Shown here: positions 1-6,685 of the stretch, one piece after another
How the letters are laid out: each line of letters begins with the position of its first letter
Numbering within the stretch: position 1 is the stretch's first letter
The notes under the pieces: generated by a model
The model's database searches: none
Told to the model about the DNA's origin: nothing
What the model saw: the letters and a program-made list of their open reading frames with translations, nothing else
Source: Lentisphaeria bacterium UBA1829
Lineage (GTDB): Bacteria > Verrucomicrobiota > Lentisphaeria > Victivallales > UBA1829
Direction: 5' to 3'
NCBI GenBank assembly: GCA_002338895.1
Contig: DDJH01000166.1
Coordinates: forward strand, 1 to 11,150
Length of the DNA: 11,150 bases
Position numbers and translations under genes: made by a program

Positions 1-14
1 GTCGTGCGGAGCAC
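1..14 (+). repeat. 3' tail of a third copy of the dispersed hairpin repeat, cut by the window edge
   Basis: The first 14 bases match the end of the two full repeat copies at 6423-6522 and 6585-6684 at 13 of 14 positions, including the whole small hairpin GTGC-gga-GCAC. After base 14 the sequence diverges from the other copies. Only the edge is visible, so this is a probable partial copy. A 14-base match alone would be weak, but the hairpin and its position directly at the edge make a truncated copy the simplest reading. It lies in the same orientation as the other copies, 76 bases upstream of the LacI-type gene. Confidence 0.6.
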
Positions 15-90
15 GAAACCAACCGCAGTCCAGCATATTAGGAAAAAATAAAAAAACAGAAAACCCAAAAAATCCGCCAGGAGAACACCG

Positions 91-1083
91 ATGAAAATCA
101 CCACAGCGGAAATAGCAAAACGAGCGGGAGTCTCTCCGGCGACGGTCTCGCGAGTCATCAGCGGGGGGAACGTTTCCGACGAGAAACGCAACGCCGTTCT
201 CGCCGTTCTGAACGAGAGCGCCCCGCAGCGGATCCGCCCCCGGAAAAAACGCGGCTCGGAAATCTGCTACATCGGGATGCTGATTCTGGACACCTCCGGC
301 TATGATTCCAAAACGCTTCTGATCAAACTGACGAGCCTTCTGAACCATCTTCCGGAGAACTGGCGGATTCTGCACCTTCCGCCCGGCATCTCCGCCTTCC
401 AGCTGGAGATGGCGTGGAGACGACGGGATATTTCAGGTCTTCTGCTGAGCGGTCATCAGGCGCCGGAACTGGAGGAGACGCTCCGTCACATTCCCCACGT
501 CTGGCTCAACTCGCATATTCTGGACGATCACGGGGAGGAAATTCTGGCGGGGAACGAATTTGCGGGACGGCTGGCCGCCCGGCATCTTCTGGAGCGCCGC
601 GTCCGCCGCCCGCTGATTCCGGACGTCTCGAGCCGGAATCCGGGATTCCGGAGCCGGATCGACGGCTTCCGGTTTGAATACTTCTCGCGCTTCGGCGAGA
701 ACACCCCCTCTCCGGTCCATGTGGAGAGCGAGCCGCTGGAGACGGCGGATTCCGACTCTCTGGAACGAGCGCTCGACGCGGCGCTCTCCCCGGAAACGAT
801 CGCCTCCTGCGACGGGATCTTCGCTCCGGAAGCGCGTCTGGCCGCCCTTCTGCATCATCTTCTTCGGAAACGGGGCAGACGCACGCTTCCCCCGATGGTC
901 ACCTGCAATCAGGGAGAGGGATACCTGACCGGACTCTATCCCCGCCCGGCGACGATTGATCTGGGTCCCGAACTTCTCGCCCGCTTTGCGCTGGAACAGC
1001 TGATGGCGGAAATCAGCGGAGAGGCGGAGAAAGGCAAACGGATCTCCGTCATCATCAATCCACGTCTGATTCCCGGCGACTGA
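91..1083 (+). CDS. LacI/GalR-family transcriptional regulator
   Basis: This 330-residue protein has a LacI-type helix-turn-helix at about residues 4-23 (TAEIAKRAGVSPATVSRVIS), closely matching the family. A sugar-binding-protein-like effector domain follows from about residue 60 to the end, with the usual alternating strands and helices and a late NQGEGY...IDLGPELLARFALEQL stretch typical of the C-terminal subdomain. The family binds operator DNA as a dimer and responds to a small ligand, often a sugar; the ligand here cannot be told. The start at 91 is supported by AGGAG at 79-83 with a 7-base spacer. An oddity is the hinge after the DNA-binding domain: the usual Y.PN..AR hinge helix is not recognisable and is replaced by a basic stretch (RIRPRKKRG, about residues 47-55). 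It converges on the export operon with a gap of only 14 bases. No clear promoter is visible in the A-rich leader at 15-78. Confidence 0.9.
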   Translation: MKITTAEIAKRAGVSPATVSRVISGGNVSDEKRNAVLAVLNESAPQRIRPRKKRGSEICYIGMLILDTSGYDSKTLLIKLTSLLNHLPENWRILHLPPGISAFQLEMAWRRRDISGLLLSGHQAPELEETLRHIPHVWLNSHILDDHGEEILAGNEFAGRLAARHLLERRVRRPLIPDVSSRNPGFRSRIDGFRFEYFSRFGENTPSPVHVESEPLETADSDSLERALDAALSPETIASCDGIFAPEARLAALLHHLLRKRGRRTLPPMVTCNQGEGYLTGLYPRPATIDLGPELLARFALEQLMAEISGEAEKGKRISVIINPRLIPGD

Positions 1084-1097
1084 AGCGCGGAAACGTC

Positions 1098-2207
1098 TCA
1101 GCTCATTCTCTGGTGCTGGAAGAGGATCAGAGCCGCCCCGCCCGCGCCGCACCCGATCAGACAGAGGATTCCGAGAGCCGGCAGCATTTCCGCCATTCCG
1201 GCCCCCTCCAGAAAGATCTCCTGCAACGCCCGGATTCCATACCGGAGCGGATTCAGGAGCGTGATTTTCTGAAGGATGTCCGGCATGCTTTCAATGGGGG
1301 TCGCCAGTCCGGAGAGCATCCCGTACGGGATCATCACCAGAAACGCGCCGATGATCGCCTGATTGAGATCCCGGCTCAGAACCGAGATCAGCAGTCCGAG
1401 TCCGATTGCCGCAAACATAAACGCCGCGAACAGCAGATAGACCAGCCAGACCGATCCCGCCAGCGGAATGCGGAACCAGAAAAGCGCCAGCAGCAGTCCG
1501 ACCGTCAGCTGACAGAGTCCGACCGCGAACGTGGAGATCCCCTTTGCCAGCAGCAGCTCCCCGGAGGAGTACGGCGTCAGCAGCAGCTGATCGAAGGTCC
1601 CCTCCTCCCGTTCGCGGGCCATGCCGAGAGCGGCAAGAAGCATCAGATCCAGCAGCGCGATGGTCGCCAGAAGCGCCGGCACCATGAAATACCGCGCATT
1701 GTAGTTCGGATTAAACCATGCCCGGCTTTCGATCCGGAACGGCGGAGATGAAGGGGAACGGTCCGCGCGGAACGATTCCAGAATACTCCGGGCATATCCG
1801 AGCGCAAGTCCGGCGGAACTGGAATTTCGTCCGTCGACAATCACCTGCACCTCCGGCGCCCCGCCGGTCCGAATCTCGCGCTCCAGCTGTTCCGGAATCA
1901 CCAGCGCCATCCGGATTTCGCGCCGGCTGATGCGCTCCTTCATCTCCTGTTCCGAGCGCAGATCCTCTCTTCGGCGGAACACGCCGCTTCGGCTGAATCG
2001 GGCGATCAGTTCCCGGGAAGCCGCACTGGCGGAACGGTCGAGGATCGCGAAATCCATCTCCTTGAGCTCCATCGTTGCGGCGTAGCTGAGGACCAGAAGC
2101 TGCGCCACCGGCGGAAGAAAAAGAGTCAGCCGGCTCTTCGGATTCTTCAGCAGCAGAATGAGCTCTTTTTTCAGCAGGGCCCCGAAACGGATCCAGAACG
2201 CACGCAT
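1098..2207 (-). CDS. ybhR: ABC-2 type exporter permease, YbhR-like
   Basis: The 369-residue membrane protein has the ABC-2 permease layout: one N-terminal membrane helix (about residues 20-45), a large extracytoplasmic domain to about residue 165, then five or so membrane helices. The motif VDGRNSSSAGLALGY, the WFNPN...YFMVPALLA block and MAREREEGTFDQLLLTP are hallmarks of the YbhR side of the YbhGFSR multidrug exporter. It would form the membrane channel together with the neighbouring YbhS-like permease and be powered by the YbhF-like ATPase. The start is well placed: a GGAGGG ribosome site lies just upstream and the previous gene ends three bases before the ATG. It is the last gene of the operon. 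I see no terminator before it meets the LacI-type gene. The symbol rests on remembered family resemblance and gene order, not an alignment. Confidence 0.88.
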   Translation of the reverse strand: MRAFWIRFGALLKKELILLLKNPKSRLTLFLPPVAQLLVLSYAATMELKEMDFAILDRSASAASRELIARFSRSGVFRRREDLRSEQEMKERISRREIRMALVIPEQLEREIRTGGAPEVQVIVDGRNSSSAGLALGYARSILESFRADRSPSSPPFRIESRAWFNPNYNARYFMVPALLATIALLDLMLLAALGMAREREEGTFDQLLLTPYSSGELLLAKGISTFAVGLCQLTVGLLLALFWFRIPLAGSVWLVYLLFAAFMFAAIGLGLLISVLSRDLNQAIIGAFLVMIPYGMLSGLATPIESMPDILQKITLLNPLRYGIRALQEIFLEGAGMAEMLPALGILCLIGCGAGGAALILFQHQRMS

Positions 2208-2210
2208 TCG

Positions 2211-3308
2211 TCAGCCCTCCAGCGATTTCGGATTCTTCCATACGGCCAGCGCCATCAGCACGACCGTGAAGAGCAGCAGAATCGAAAGATTCCAGAAAAT
2301 ATTGCTCCAGACATTGCCGACGAGGAAAACGGTCTGCAGGAAATCCACATAGTACCGAGCGGGCACCAGCCAGGTGATGGCCTGAATGAAGACCGGCATG
2401 TTCGGGATCTCGTACAGAAATCCGGAAAGCAGGAACACCGGCATGAACGAAACGACCATCGACACTTCGCTTGCCACGAACTGATCCTTGGTCAAACTGG
2501 AGATCAGCAGTCCGACCGCGAGCGCGAGCATCAGATAGATTCCCGACCCCACAGCCAGCACCACAATGCTCCCCCGGATCGGCACATGGAACAGATACCG
2601 CGCAAACAGCAGGGAGATCCCCAGTCCGAGCACACCGAGCAGGAAGTTGTTGACCGCCTTTGCCACCAGCAGTTCCCCGCAGCGCATCGGGGTTGTGAAC
2701 ATGCTTTCCATGTTGCCGTGTTCGTATTCGCGGGCCATCAGCATGGAGGTCAGCTTGGTTCCGATCAGGGTCATGATGATGACGATGACGCCGGGGATCA
2801 TGAAGTATGCGCTCTCATTGGCGTCGTTGAACCACATGCGGCTCTGCATCCGGATGCCGGGCGCGGAGGAGGAAGAACCGAGAACGGAGAGAAGGACTCC
2901 CCGGATATAATTGTCCCGCAGCCGCGCCTGACTGCCGTTGGTCCCGTTCAGCACGATCAGGATCGACAGATCCCGCGCGGCAAGACGGCGCTCCGGATCG
3001 GAAGGCAGAAACAGACAGGCATCGGCGCGATGGCTTCGAACCGCCTCCTTCCCCTCCTCCGTCGTGCGCACCACTGTCACATTGAAATACTCGGATGCCC
3101 GGAAACGGGCGACGAGTTCCGCACTGAGCTCCGTCCGGACCGGCTCCACGACCGCCAGCTTGATATTGCGGATGTCCAGCGACAAACCGTACCCGAACAA
3201 CAGCAGCAGGAACACCGGCAGCAGAATACCCATAATCACACTGCTGCGGTCGCGCAGAAGCTGCTTGCGCTCCTTGACGATCAGAATACCGAGCCGTCGG
3301 AAATTCAT
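2211..3308 (-). CDS. ybhS: ABC-2 type exporter permease, YbhS-like
   Basis: The 365-residue permease has a first membrane helix at about residues 24-44 (IMGILLPVFLLLLFGYGLSLD), a large outside domain to about residue 165, then several membrane helices. The KERKQLLRDRSS start, LLFGYGLSLD, MWFNDANESAYFMIPGVIVIIMT, MAREYEHGNMESMFTTP and LSGFLYEIPNMP blocks are characteristic of YbhS-type proteins, the partner of YbhR. It likely forms half of a heterodimeric pore exporting drugs or other toxic compounds. Its ATG overlaps the stop of the ATPase gene as ATGA (3305-3308), and a GGAGGG ribosome site sits 7 bases upstream, so translation is probably coupled to the gene before. The usual length of the family is about 370 residues, so it looks intact. 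Confidence 0.88.
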   Translation of the reverse strand: MNFRRLGILIVKERKQLLRDRSSVIMGILLPVFLLLLFGYGLSLDIRNIKLAVVEPVRTELSAELVARFRASEYFNVTVVRTTEEGKEAVRSHRADACLFLPSDPERRLAARDLSILIVLNGTNGSQARLRDNYIRGVLLSVLGSSSSAPGIRMQSRMWFNDANESAYFMIPGVIVIIMTLIGTKLTSMLMAREYEHGNMESMFTTPMRCGELLVAKAVNNFLLGVLGLGISLLFARYLFHVPIRGSIVVLAVGSGIYLMLALAVGLLISSLTKDQFVASEVSMVVSFMPVFLLSGFLYEIPNMPVFIQAITWLVPARYYVDFLQTVFLVGNVWSNIFWNLSILLLFTVVLMALAVWKNPKSLEG

Positions 3309-4858
3309 TCTGCGCCCTCCCTCTCTCCCCGTCCTCTGCGGATGATGTTGACGAACGCCTCCTCCAGCGACGGAAGCGCCCCGTCTTTTTCCCGTCCCAT
3401 CTCCCGAATTTCCGCGACCGTTCCGGAGGCGACCGCCGCTCCCGCCTGCATAATCACCATCCGGTCGCAGTATTCCGCCTCATCCAGAAAATGAGTCGTA
3501 ATAATCACCGCCACGCCCTGATCGGCCAGAGCCATGATTCTCTCCCAGAACTCGCGGCGCGCCATTGGATCCGCTCCGGACGTTGCCTCGTCCAGGAACA
3601 GGATTCCGGGCCGGTGCAGCAGGGCGCACGCCATGCTCAGACGCTGCTTGAATCCGAGCGGCAGTTTCTGCGTTTTCAAATGGAAAAACTCCCGGAGCCC
3701 GAATTCATCCGCCACCTGGGCGATCCGTTCGTTCAGCTCCGATCCGGAGAGGCCGTACGCACCGCCGAAAAAGCGGAGATTCTCCTCCGTCGTCAAATCC
3801 GTATAGAGAGAAAACTTCTGCGCCACGTATCCGATTTTCATTCTTGCGCTTCCCGGGGCGCGTCGCAGATTCACCCCTCCGATTTCGATGCGTCCGCCAT
3901 CCGCCGCACTGAGACCGCAGAGCATCCGGAAGGTTGTGGTCTTTCCCGCGCCGTTCGCCCCGAGCAGCCCGAAGATCTCCCCCTGCCGCACCGAAAACGA
4001 CACATGATCCACCGCGACAAACGACCCGAATTTCTTCACCAGATTCTCCGCGACAATTCTTTCCGGCGCATCCTTCTCCACCCTCTTCTTCCGTTTCAAC
4101 GGCGGCGGCACCGTTCCGGAAAGCAGATACTGGAACCCGTTTTCAAACGTCGGATTCGCGATTTTCCCCTCCGCCTTCCGACAGATTTCCGCCGGAGTGG
4201 AATCCGCAATCAACCGTCCTTCAAACAAAATCAGGGTTCGATCGCAGTACGCCGCCTCATCCAGATATGCGGTGCTGGCCAGCACCGTGATCCGTCCCTC
4301 ATCCGCCAGACTCCGCAAAATTCTCCACAGCTCCCTTCGCGAGAGCACATCCACTCCGACCGTCGGCTCATCCAGGAGCAGCAGTCCCGGCTCCGGAATC
4401 AGCGCGCAGGCCAGCGCCAGTTTCTGCTTCATCCCACCGGAAAGCGCCCCTGCCATCCGTTTCCGAAACGGAAGCAGATCGGTCATTTTCAACAGTTCGC
4501 CGAACCGGGCCTCCCTCCGCTCCCGGGAGAGCGAATGCAGACCCGCATAGAGCAGCAGATTCTCCTCGACACTCAGATTCTCATAGAGCCCGAAACGCTG
4601 CGGCATATAGCCGATCACATTCTGAATTCCGGCCGCCTCCCGGACCACATCCATTCCCAGGACCTTCGCCGAGCCCGATGTAGGATGAAACAAGCCGGCC
4701 AGAATCCGAAGCAGAGTTGTTTTTCCCGCGCCATCGGGCCCCAGCAGTCCGGTGATCCGTCCGGCGGGGACCGAGAAGGTCAAGTCGGAGAGCGCGACCC
4801 GTTCGCCGGCTTTCTCCCGGAAAATCTTCCCCAGTTTCTGACACTCGATCGCATTCAC
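3305..4858 (-). CDS. ybhF: Double-ATPase subunit of ABC exporter, YbhF-like
   Basis: With a GTG start at 4858 the protein has 517 residues and contains two fused ATP-binding domains. Domain 1 has Walker A GPDGAGKTT (40-48), Q-loop Gln87, signature LSGGM (139-143) and Walker B ending LLDEP (161-165). Domain 2 has Walker A GANGAGKTT (300-308), Q-loop Gln347, signature-like LPLGF (399-403) and Walker B LDEA (422-425). Domain 1 has STAYLDEA where the switch histidine is expected (Ala197), whereas domain 2 has TTHFLDEA (His456). The open frame extends upstream to an ATG at 5026, but that would overlap the adaptor gene by 172 bases. GTG at 4858-4856 overlaps the adaptor stop as GTGA and leads straight into the expected first strand, so I chose it. 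No strong ribosome site is visible, so translational coupling is likely. It powers the YbhS/YbhR permeases at the inner membrane. Confidence 0.88.
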   Translation of the reverse strand: MNAIECQKLGKIFREKAGERVALSDLTFSVPAGRITGLLGPDGAGKTTLLRILAGLFHPTSGSAKVLGMDVVREAAGIQNVIGYMPQRFGLYENLSVEENLLLYAGLHSLSRERREARFGELLKMTDLLPFRKRMAGALSGGMKQKLALACALIPEPGLLLLDEPTVGVDVLSRRELWRILRSLADEGRITVLASTAYLDEAAYCDRTLILFEGRLIADSTPAEICRKAEGKIANPTFENGFQYLLSGTVPPPLKRKKRVEKDAPERIVAENLVKKFGSFVAVDHVSFSVRQGEIFGLLGANGAGKTTTFRMLCGLSAADGGRIEIGGVNLRRAPGSARMKIGYVAQKFSLYTDLTTEENLRFFGGAYGLSGSELNERIAQVADEFGLREFFHLKTQKLPLGFKQRLSMACALLHRPGILFLDEATSGADPMARREFWERIMALADQGVAVIITTHFLDEAEYCDRMVIMQAGAAVASGTVAEIREMGREKDGALPSLEEAFVNIIRRGRGEREGAE

Positions 4859-5847
4859 AGAGCCGGAATCCCGGGAAAACGAACCGTTGCCGGCGCACCG
4901 AGCTTCAGCAGATTCCGGGGATCCTTCACATAGACCCGGACCTCGTACACCAGCGATGTGCGCAGCTCCACGGTTTCGACATTTTTCGGAGTGAATTCGG
5001 CCGTCGGCGAAACGAATCCGACCCATCCTTCAAACGGCTGATCGGCGCCGTCGAACAGGACCAGCGCCCGCTCCCCGACACGGACACGGGTCAGCAGACT
5101 CTCCGGCAGCCAGGTCCGGACCCACTTCGGCGAACTCATCGCGATTGCGAACGCGGGAGTCTGCGGATTTGCCATCTCGCCGATCTCCAACAACCGCTTT
5201 CTCAGCACGCCGTCGCAGGGGGCAAACAGCTCCGCATCGGCGAGCGCCTGCTTCTGAATTTTCACTTTTGCATGAGCGGCCCTCACATCGGCCTCCGCCT
5301 GAGCGATCTCCTCTTTCCGGGTTCCGGCCAGCAGCATGGCCAGATTGCTTTTCTCCCGTTCAAGCAGAGCCTTCAGCAGGAAATAATTGGATTCCGCGCT
5401 TTCCTGTTTCTGAGCGGCAACCGCCTGAGTCTCCCGCAGACGGGTCTGACGATGATAATCAATTTCCGCCGTTCTGCATTTGGCCTCGACCGCGGCGAGT
5501 TCCGCCCGCGCCATCTGAATTTCCTCTTTCCGCGGACCGTTCTTCGCCTTTTCCAGAACCGCCTCCGCCGAAGCAAGAGCCGCCTCGGCCGCAGCCAGAT
5601 CATTCTTCAAGCGGACCGTTTCCAGACGTCCGAGAAGCATTCCCTTCCGAACCGTCTCCCCTTCCTCAAGACAGATTTCGGCGATCCGTTCCGGAATCTG
5701 GAAAGCCAGATTCACCTGCCGGTCATCCACATTTCCATAGAGCACCAGCTCACGCGGCGACTCACGGAAACCGCGCCACACGAACCATGCCGCAGCCAGC
5801 ACGACGACCACGCCGAACGCACACCATATTCCGATTTTTCTCTTCAT
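4855..5847 (-). CDS. ybhG: HlyD-family periplasmic adaptor of ABC exporter, YbhG-like
   Basis: This 330-residue membrane-fusion protein has an N-terminal membrane anchor (about residues 5-24), a short biotinyl-lipoyl-like half (LVLYGNVDDRQVNLAFQIPERI then GETVRKGMLLGRLE) and a long coiled-coil hairpin at about residues 75-210. The second lipoyl half follows (LFAPCDGVLRKRLLEIGEMA) and then a beta-barrel domain. The hairpin contains two similar segments (GPRKEEIQMARAEL and GTRKEEIAQAEADV), a feature of YbhG-like adaptors. It would link the inner-membrane permeases to the periplasm or to an outer-membrane channel. The length is near that remembered for E. coli YbhG (about 330). The gene starts one base after the marR stop. 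Its ribosome site is a run of eight G (5853-5860) lying inside the end of marR. Confidence 0.9.
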   Translation of the reverse strand: MKRKIGIWCAFGVVVVLAAAWFVWRGFRESPRELVLYGNVDDRQVNLAFQIPERIAEICLEEGETVRKGMLLGRLETVRLKNDLAAAEAALASAEAVLEKAKNGPRKEEIQMARAELAAVEAKCRTAEIDYHRQTRLRETQAVAAQKQESAESNYFLLKALLEREKSNLAMLLAGTRKEEIAQAEADVRAAHAKVKIQKQALADAELFAPCDGVLRKRLLEIGEMANPQTPAFAIAMSSPKWVRTWLPESLLTRVRVGERALVLFDGADQPFEGWVGFVSPTAEFTPKNVETVELRTSLVYEVRVYVKDPRNLLKLGAPATVRFPGIPAL

Positions 5848-5848
5848 A

Positions 5849-6343
5849 TCATCCCCCCCCTATCTTCCCGGCCGTTTCTTCTTCCGGGAAACAGAATCCA
5901 TACAATTTTCCTGCGATCCGACGGAAGGCCTCGCGCTCCTCCGCGGACAAACGGGAAAGCAGCTCTTCGGACACACATTCCATCTGCGGCATAACCGCCT
6001 GAAGCACCTTTTCCCCCTTTCCCGAAAGGGAGATCCGCACATAGCGACGGTTTTTCGAATCCACCACCCTCTTCAGCAATCGAGTTCTCACCATACCGGA
6101 CACCAGAAGCGACGCGGCGGCGCCCTGCATTCCGAGATGGTCGGCAAACTTTTTCAACGTCATCCCCTCCCCGGTCATCCAGGTGAACCGGAAAACCGTC
6201 ACCATCGCGGCGAGCTGCCGGGCGTTGAGACGGTCAAACAAAGCCCGCTCCTCGGCCTCCGTTCCGACCAGACTCATATCCCGAAGTTTCCGCACCACTC
6301 CTGCCATGTTCAGCAGAGCCTCCAGATCCGGTTTCATCTCCAT
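5849..6343 (-). CDS. MarR-family transcriptional regulator of the export operon
   Basis: The 164-residue protein has a winged helix-turn-helix of the MarR type at about residues 42-110. TLKKFADHLGMQGAAASLLVSG holds the recognition helix region, followed by LLKRVVDSKNRRYVRISLSGKG, the wing with the family D..NRRYV pattern. Flanking helices (about 4-40 and 110-155) would form the dimer interface. A GTG at 6352 would add three residues, but it overlaps the AGGAGG at 6357-6352. The ATG at 6343 sits 8 bases after that site, so it is the likelier start. MarR proteins usually repress nearby efflux genes and release DNA when a phenolic or drug-like ligand binds. Its place as first gene of the operon suggests autoregulation. 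The E. coli counterpart of this pump is paired with a TetR-type regulator instead, so the regulator type is different here. Confidence 0.88.
   Translation of the reverse strand: MEMKPDLEALLNMAGVVRKLRDMSLVGTEAEERALFDRLNARQLAAMVTVFRFTWMTGEGMTLKKFADHLGMQGAAASLLVSGMVRTRLLKRVVDSKNRRYVRISLSGKGEKVLQAVMPQMECVSEELLSRLSAEEREAFRRIAGKLYGFCFPEEETAGKIGGG
5853..5860 (-). promoter_or_regulatory. Run of eight G: ribosome site of the adaptor gene and last codons of marR
   Basis: On the minus strand the sequence reads ATA then eight G then ATGATATG. The eight G encode the last three glycines of the MarR-type protein (ending in the GGA codon) and also form a Shine-Dalgarno-like tract 5 bases before the adaptor ATG. 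In-frame reading after loss of one G gives GGG GGG GAT GAT ATG, which fuses the regulator to the adaptor. Gain of one G extends the regulator by Met-Ile and stops. The dual role is seen directly; slippage is only a possibility. Confidence 0.65.
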
Positions 6344-6363
6344 ATCCCACACCTCCTGAACAT

Positions 6364-6391
6364 ACTATAACAGACAAACAACACTTTTCAA
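6364..6391 (-). promoter_or_regulatory. Promoter-like site for the marR-export operon
   Basis: On the minus strand TTGAAA (6391-6386) and TATAGT (6369-6364) are separated by 16 bases, a good sigma-70-type match lying directly upstream of marR. Transcription would start around 6357-6358, almost on the AGGAGG ribosome site, giving a very short leader of about 15 bases. The surrounding DNA (6361-6425) is much more AT-rich than the genes. The call is by eye, and other -10 choices in this AT-rich stretch are possible. Confidence 0.5.
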
Positions 6392-6394
6392 ATC

Positions 6395-6417
6395 AAACAA
6401 TTAAATTTTTAAACAAT
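6395..6417. promoter_or_regulatory. Paired AAACAAT motifs upstream of the promoter, possible operator
   Basis: The 7-base motif AAACAAT occurs at 6395-6401 and 6411-6417, 16 bases apart, just upstream of the -35-like element. Such spacing would put both on one DNA face only roughly. MarR operators are more often inverted repeats, so this is only a candidate; in AT-rich DNA short repeats arise easily. Confidence 0.2.
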
Positions 6418-6422
6418 CAAAA

Positions 6423-6522
6423 AAAAGCTGAAAAATGCGTCAGCATTTTTCTCAGGTCAAGAACAGAGTGTCCTTGTCGGAGTCCGGCGCCGAGACGCCG
6501 GCCGTGCGGAGCACAATTCAAA
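6423..6522 (+). repeat. 100-nt structured repeat, copy A
   Basis: This aligns without gaps to copy B 162 bases downstream, with 91 of 100 positions identical. Four hairpins can be drawn in order: AAAAATGC/GCATTTTT (6431-6438 with 6443-6450), CAAGAACA/TGTCCTTG with one A-C mismatch (6458-6465 with 6469-6476), CCGGCG/CGCCGG (6484-6489 with 6496-6501) and GTGC/GCAC (within 6503-6513). It belongs to a gene-free stretch (6344-6685) between the MATE gene and the marR promoter. A small plus-strand reading frame runs through it, but five of the eight differing codons change the amino acid, so coding is unlikely. The function is unknown to me. Candidates are a REP-like mobile repeat, a transcription stop or a small RNA. 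Confidence 0.85.
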
Positions 6523-6584
6523 CAAAATCAGCCCCTCTCCCACTCAACACAACATACTCCCCGAACTCTGCCTTCCCCAAAAAG

Positions 6585-6684
6585 AAAAGCGGAAAAATGC
6601 GACAGCATTTTTCTCGGGTTAAGGACAGGGTGTCCTTGTCGGGGTCCAGCGCCGAGACGCTGGCCGTGCGGAGCACAATTCAAA
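6585..6684 (+). repeat. 100-nt structured repeat, copy B
   Basis: Second full copy, same orientation as copy A, with a 62-base unrelated spacer (6523-6584) between them. The same hairpins form. The second is better paired here (AAGGACA with TGTCCTT), and the third has become CCAGCG with CGCTGG (6646-6651 with 6658-6663), so its third base pair changed from G-C to A-U on both sides. The copy ends one base before the MATE stop codon. Read on the minus strand, it ends with the AT-rich hairpin AAAAATGC/GCATTTTT and then CCGCTTTT, so it could stop MATE transcription. Confidence 0.85.
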
Positions 6685-6685
6685 T

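Noticed and set aside
433..1152. 239-codon minus-strand frame antisense to the LacI-type gene
   Set aside because: The plus strand has a clear helix-turn-helix, a full effector domain and a good ribosome site; the antisense product has no recognisable features.
2586..3494. 302-codon plus-strand frame antisense to the permease genes
   Set aside because: Its composition (His, Asp, Gln and Arg rich) is that of a reversed hydrophobic protein. The minus-strand YbhS-like permease explains the region.
3491..4933. 480-codon plus-strand frame antisense to the ATPase gene
   Set aside because: The opposite strand encodes a complete ABC ATPase with all motifs. The antisense product is rich in Arg, Gln, His and Pro and resembles no family, as expected for a shadow frame in GC-rich DNA.
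4856..5026. Longer start for the ATPase at ATG 5026
   Set aside because: It would overlap the adaptor gene by 172 bases, and the added residues show no ABC resemblance. The GTG overlapping the adaptor stop fits the operon's coupled layout.
6423..6684. Two repeats with a spacer, CRISPR-like at first sight
   Set aside because: The repeats are 100 nt long and 9% divergent with only one 62-base spacer, and no cas genes are near.
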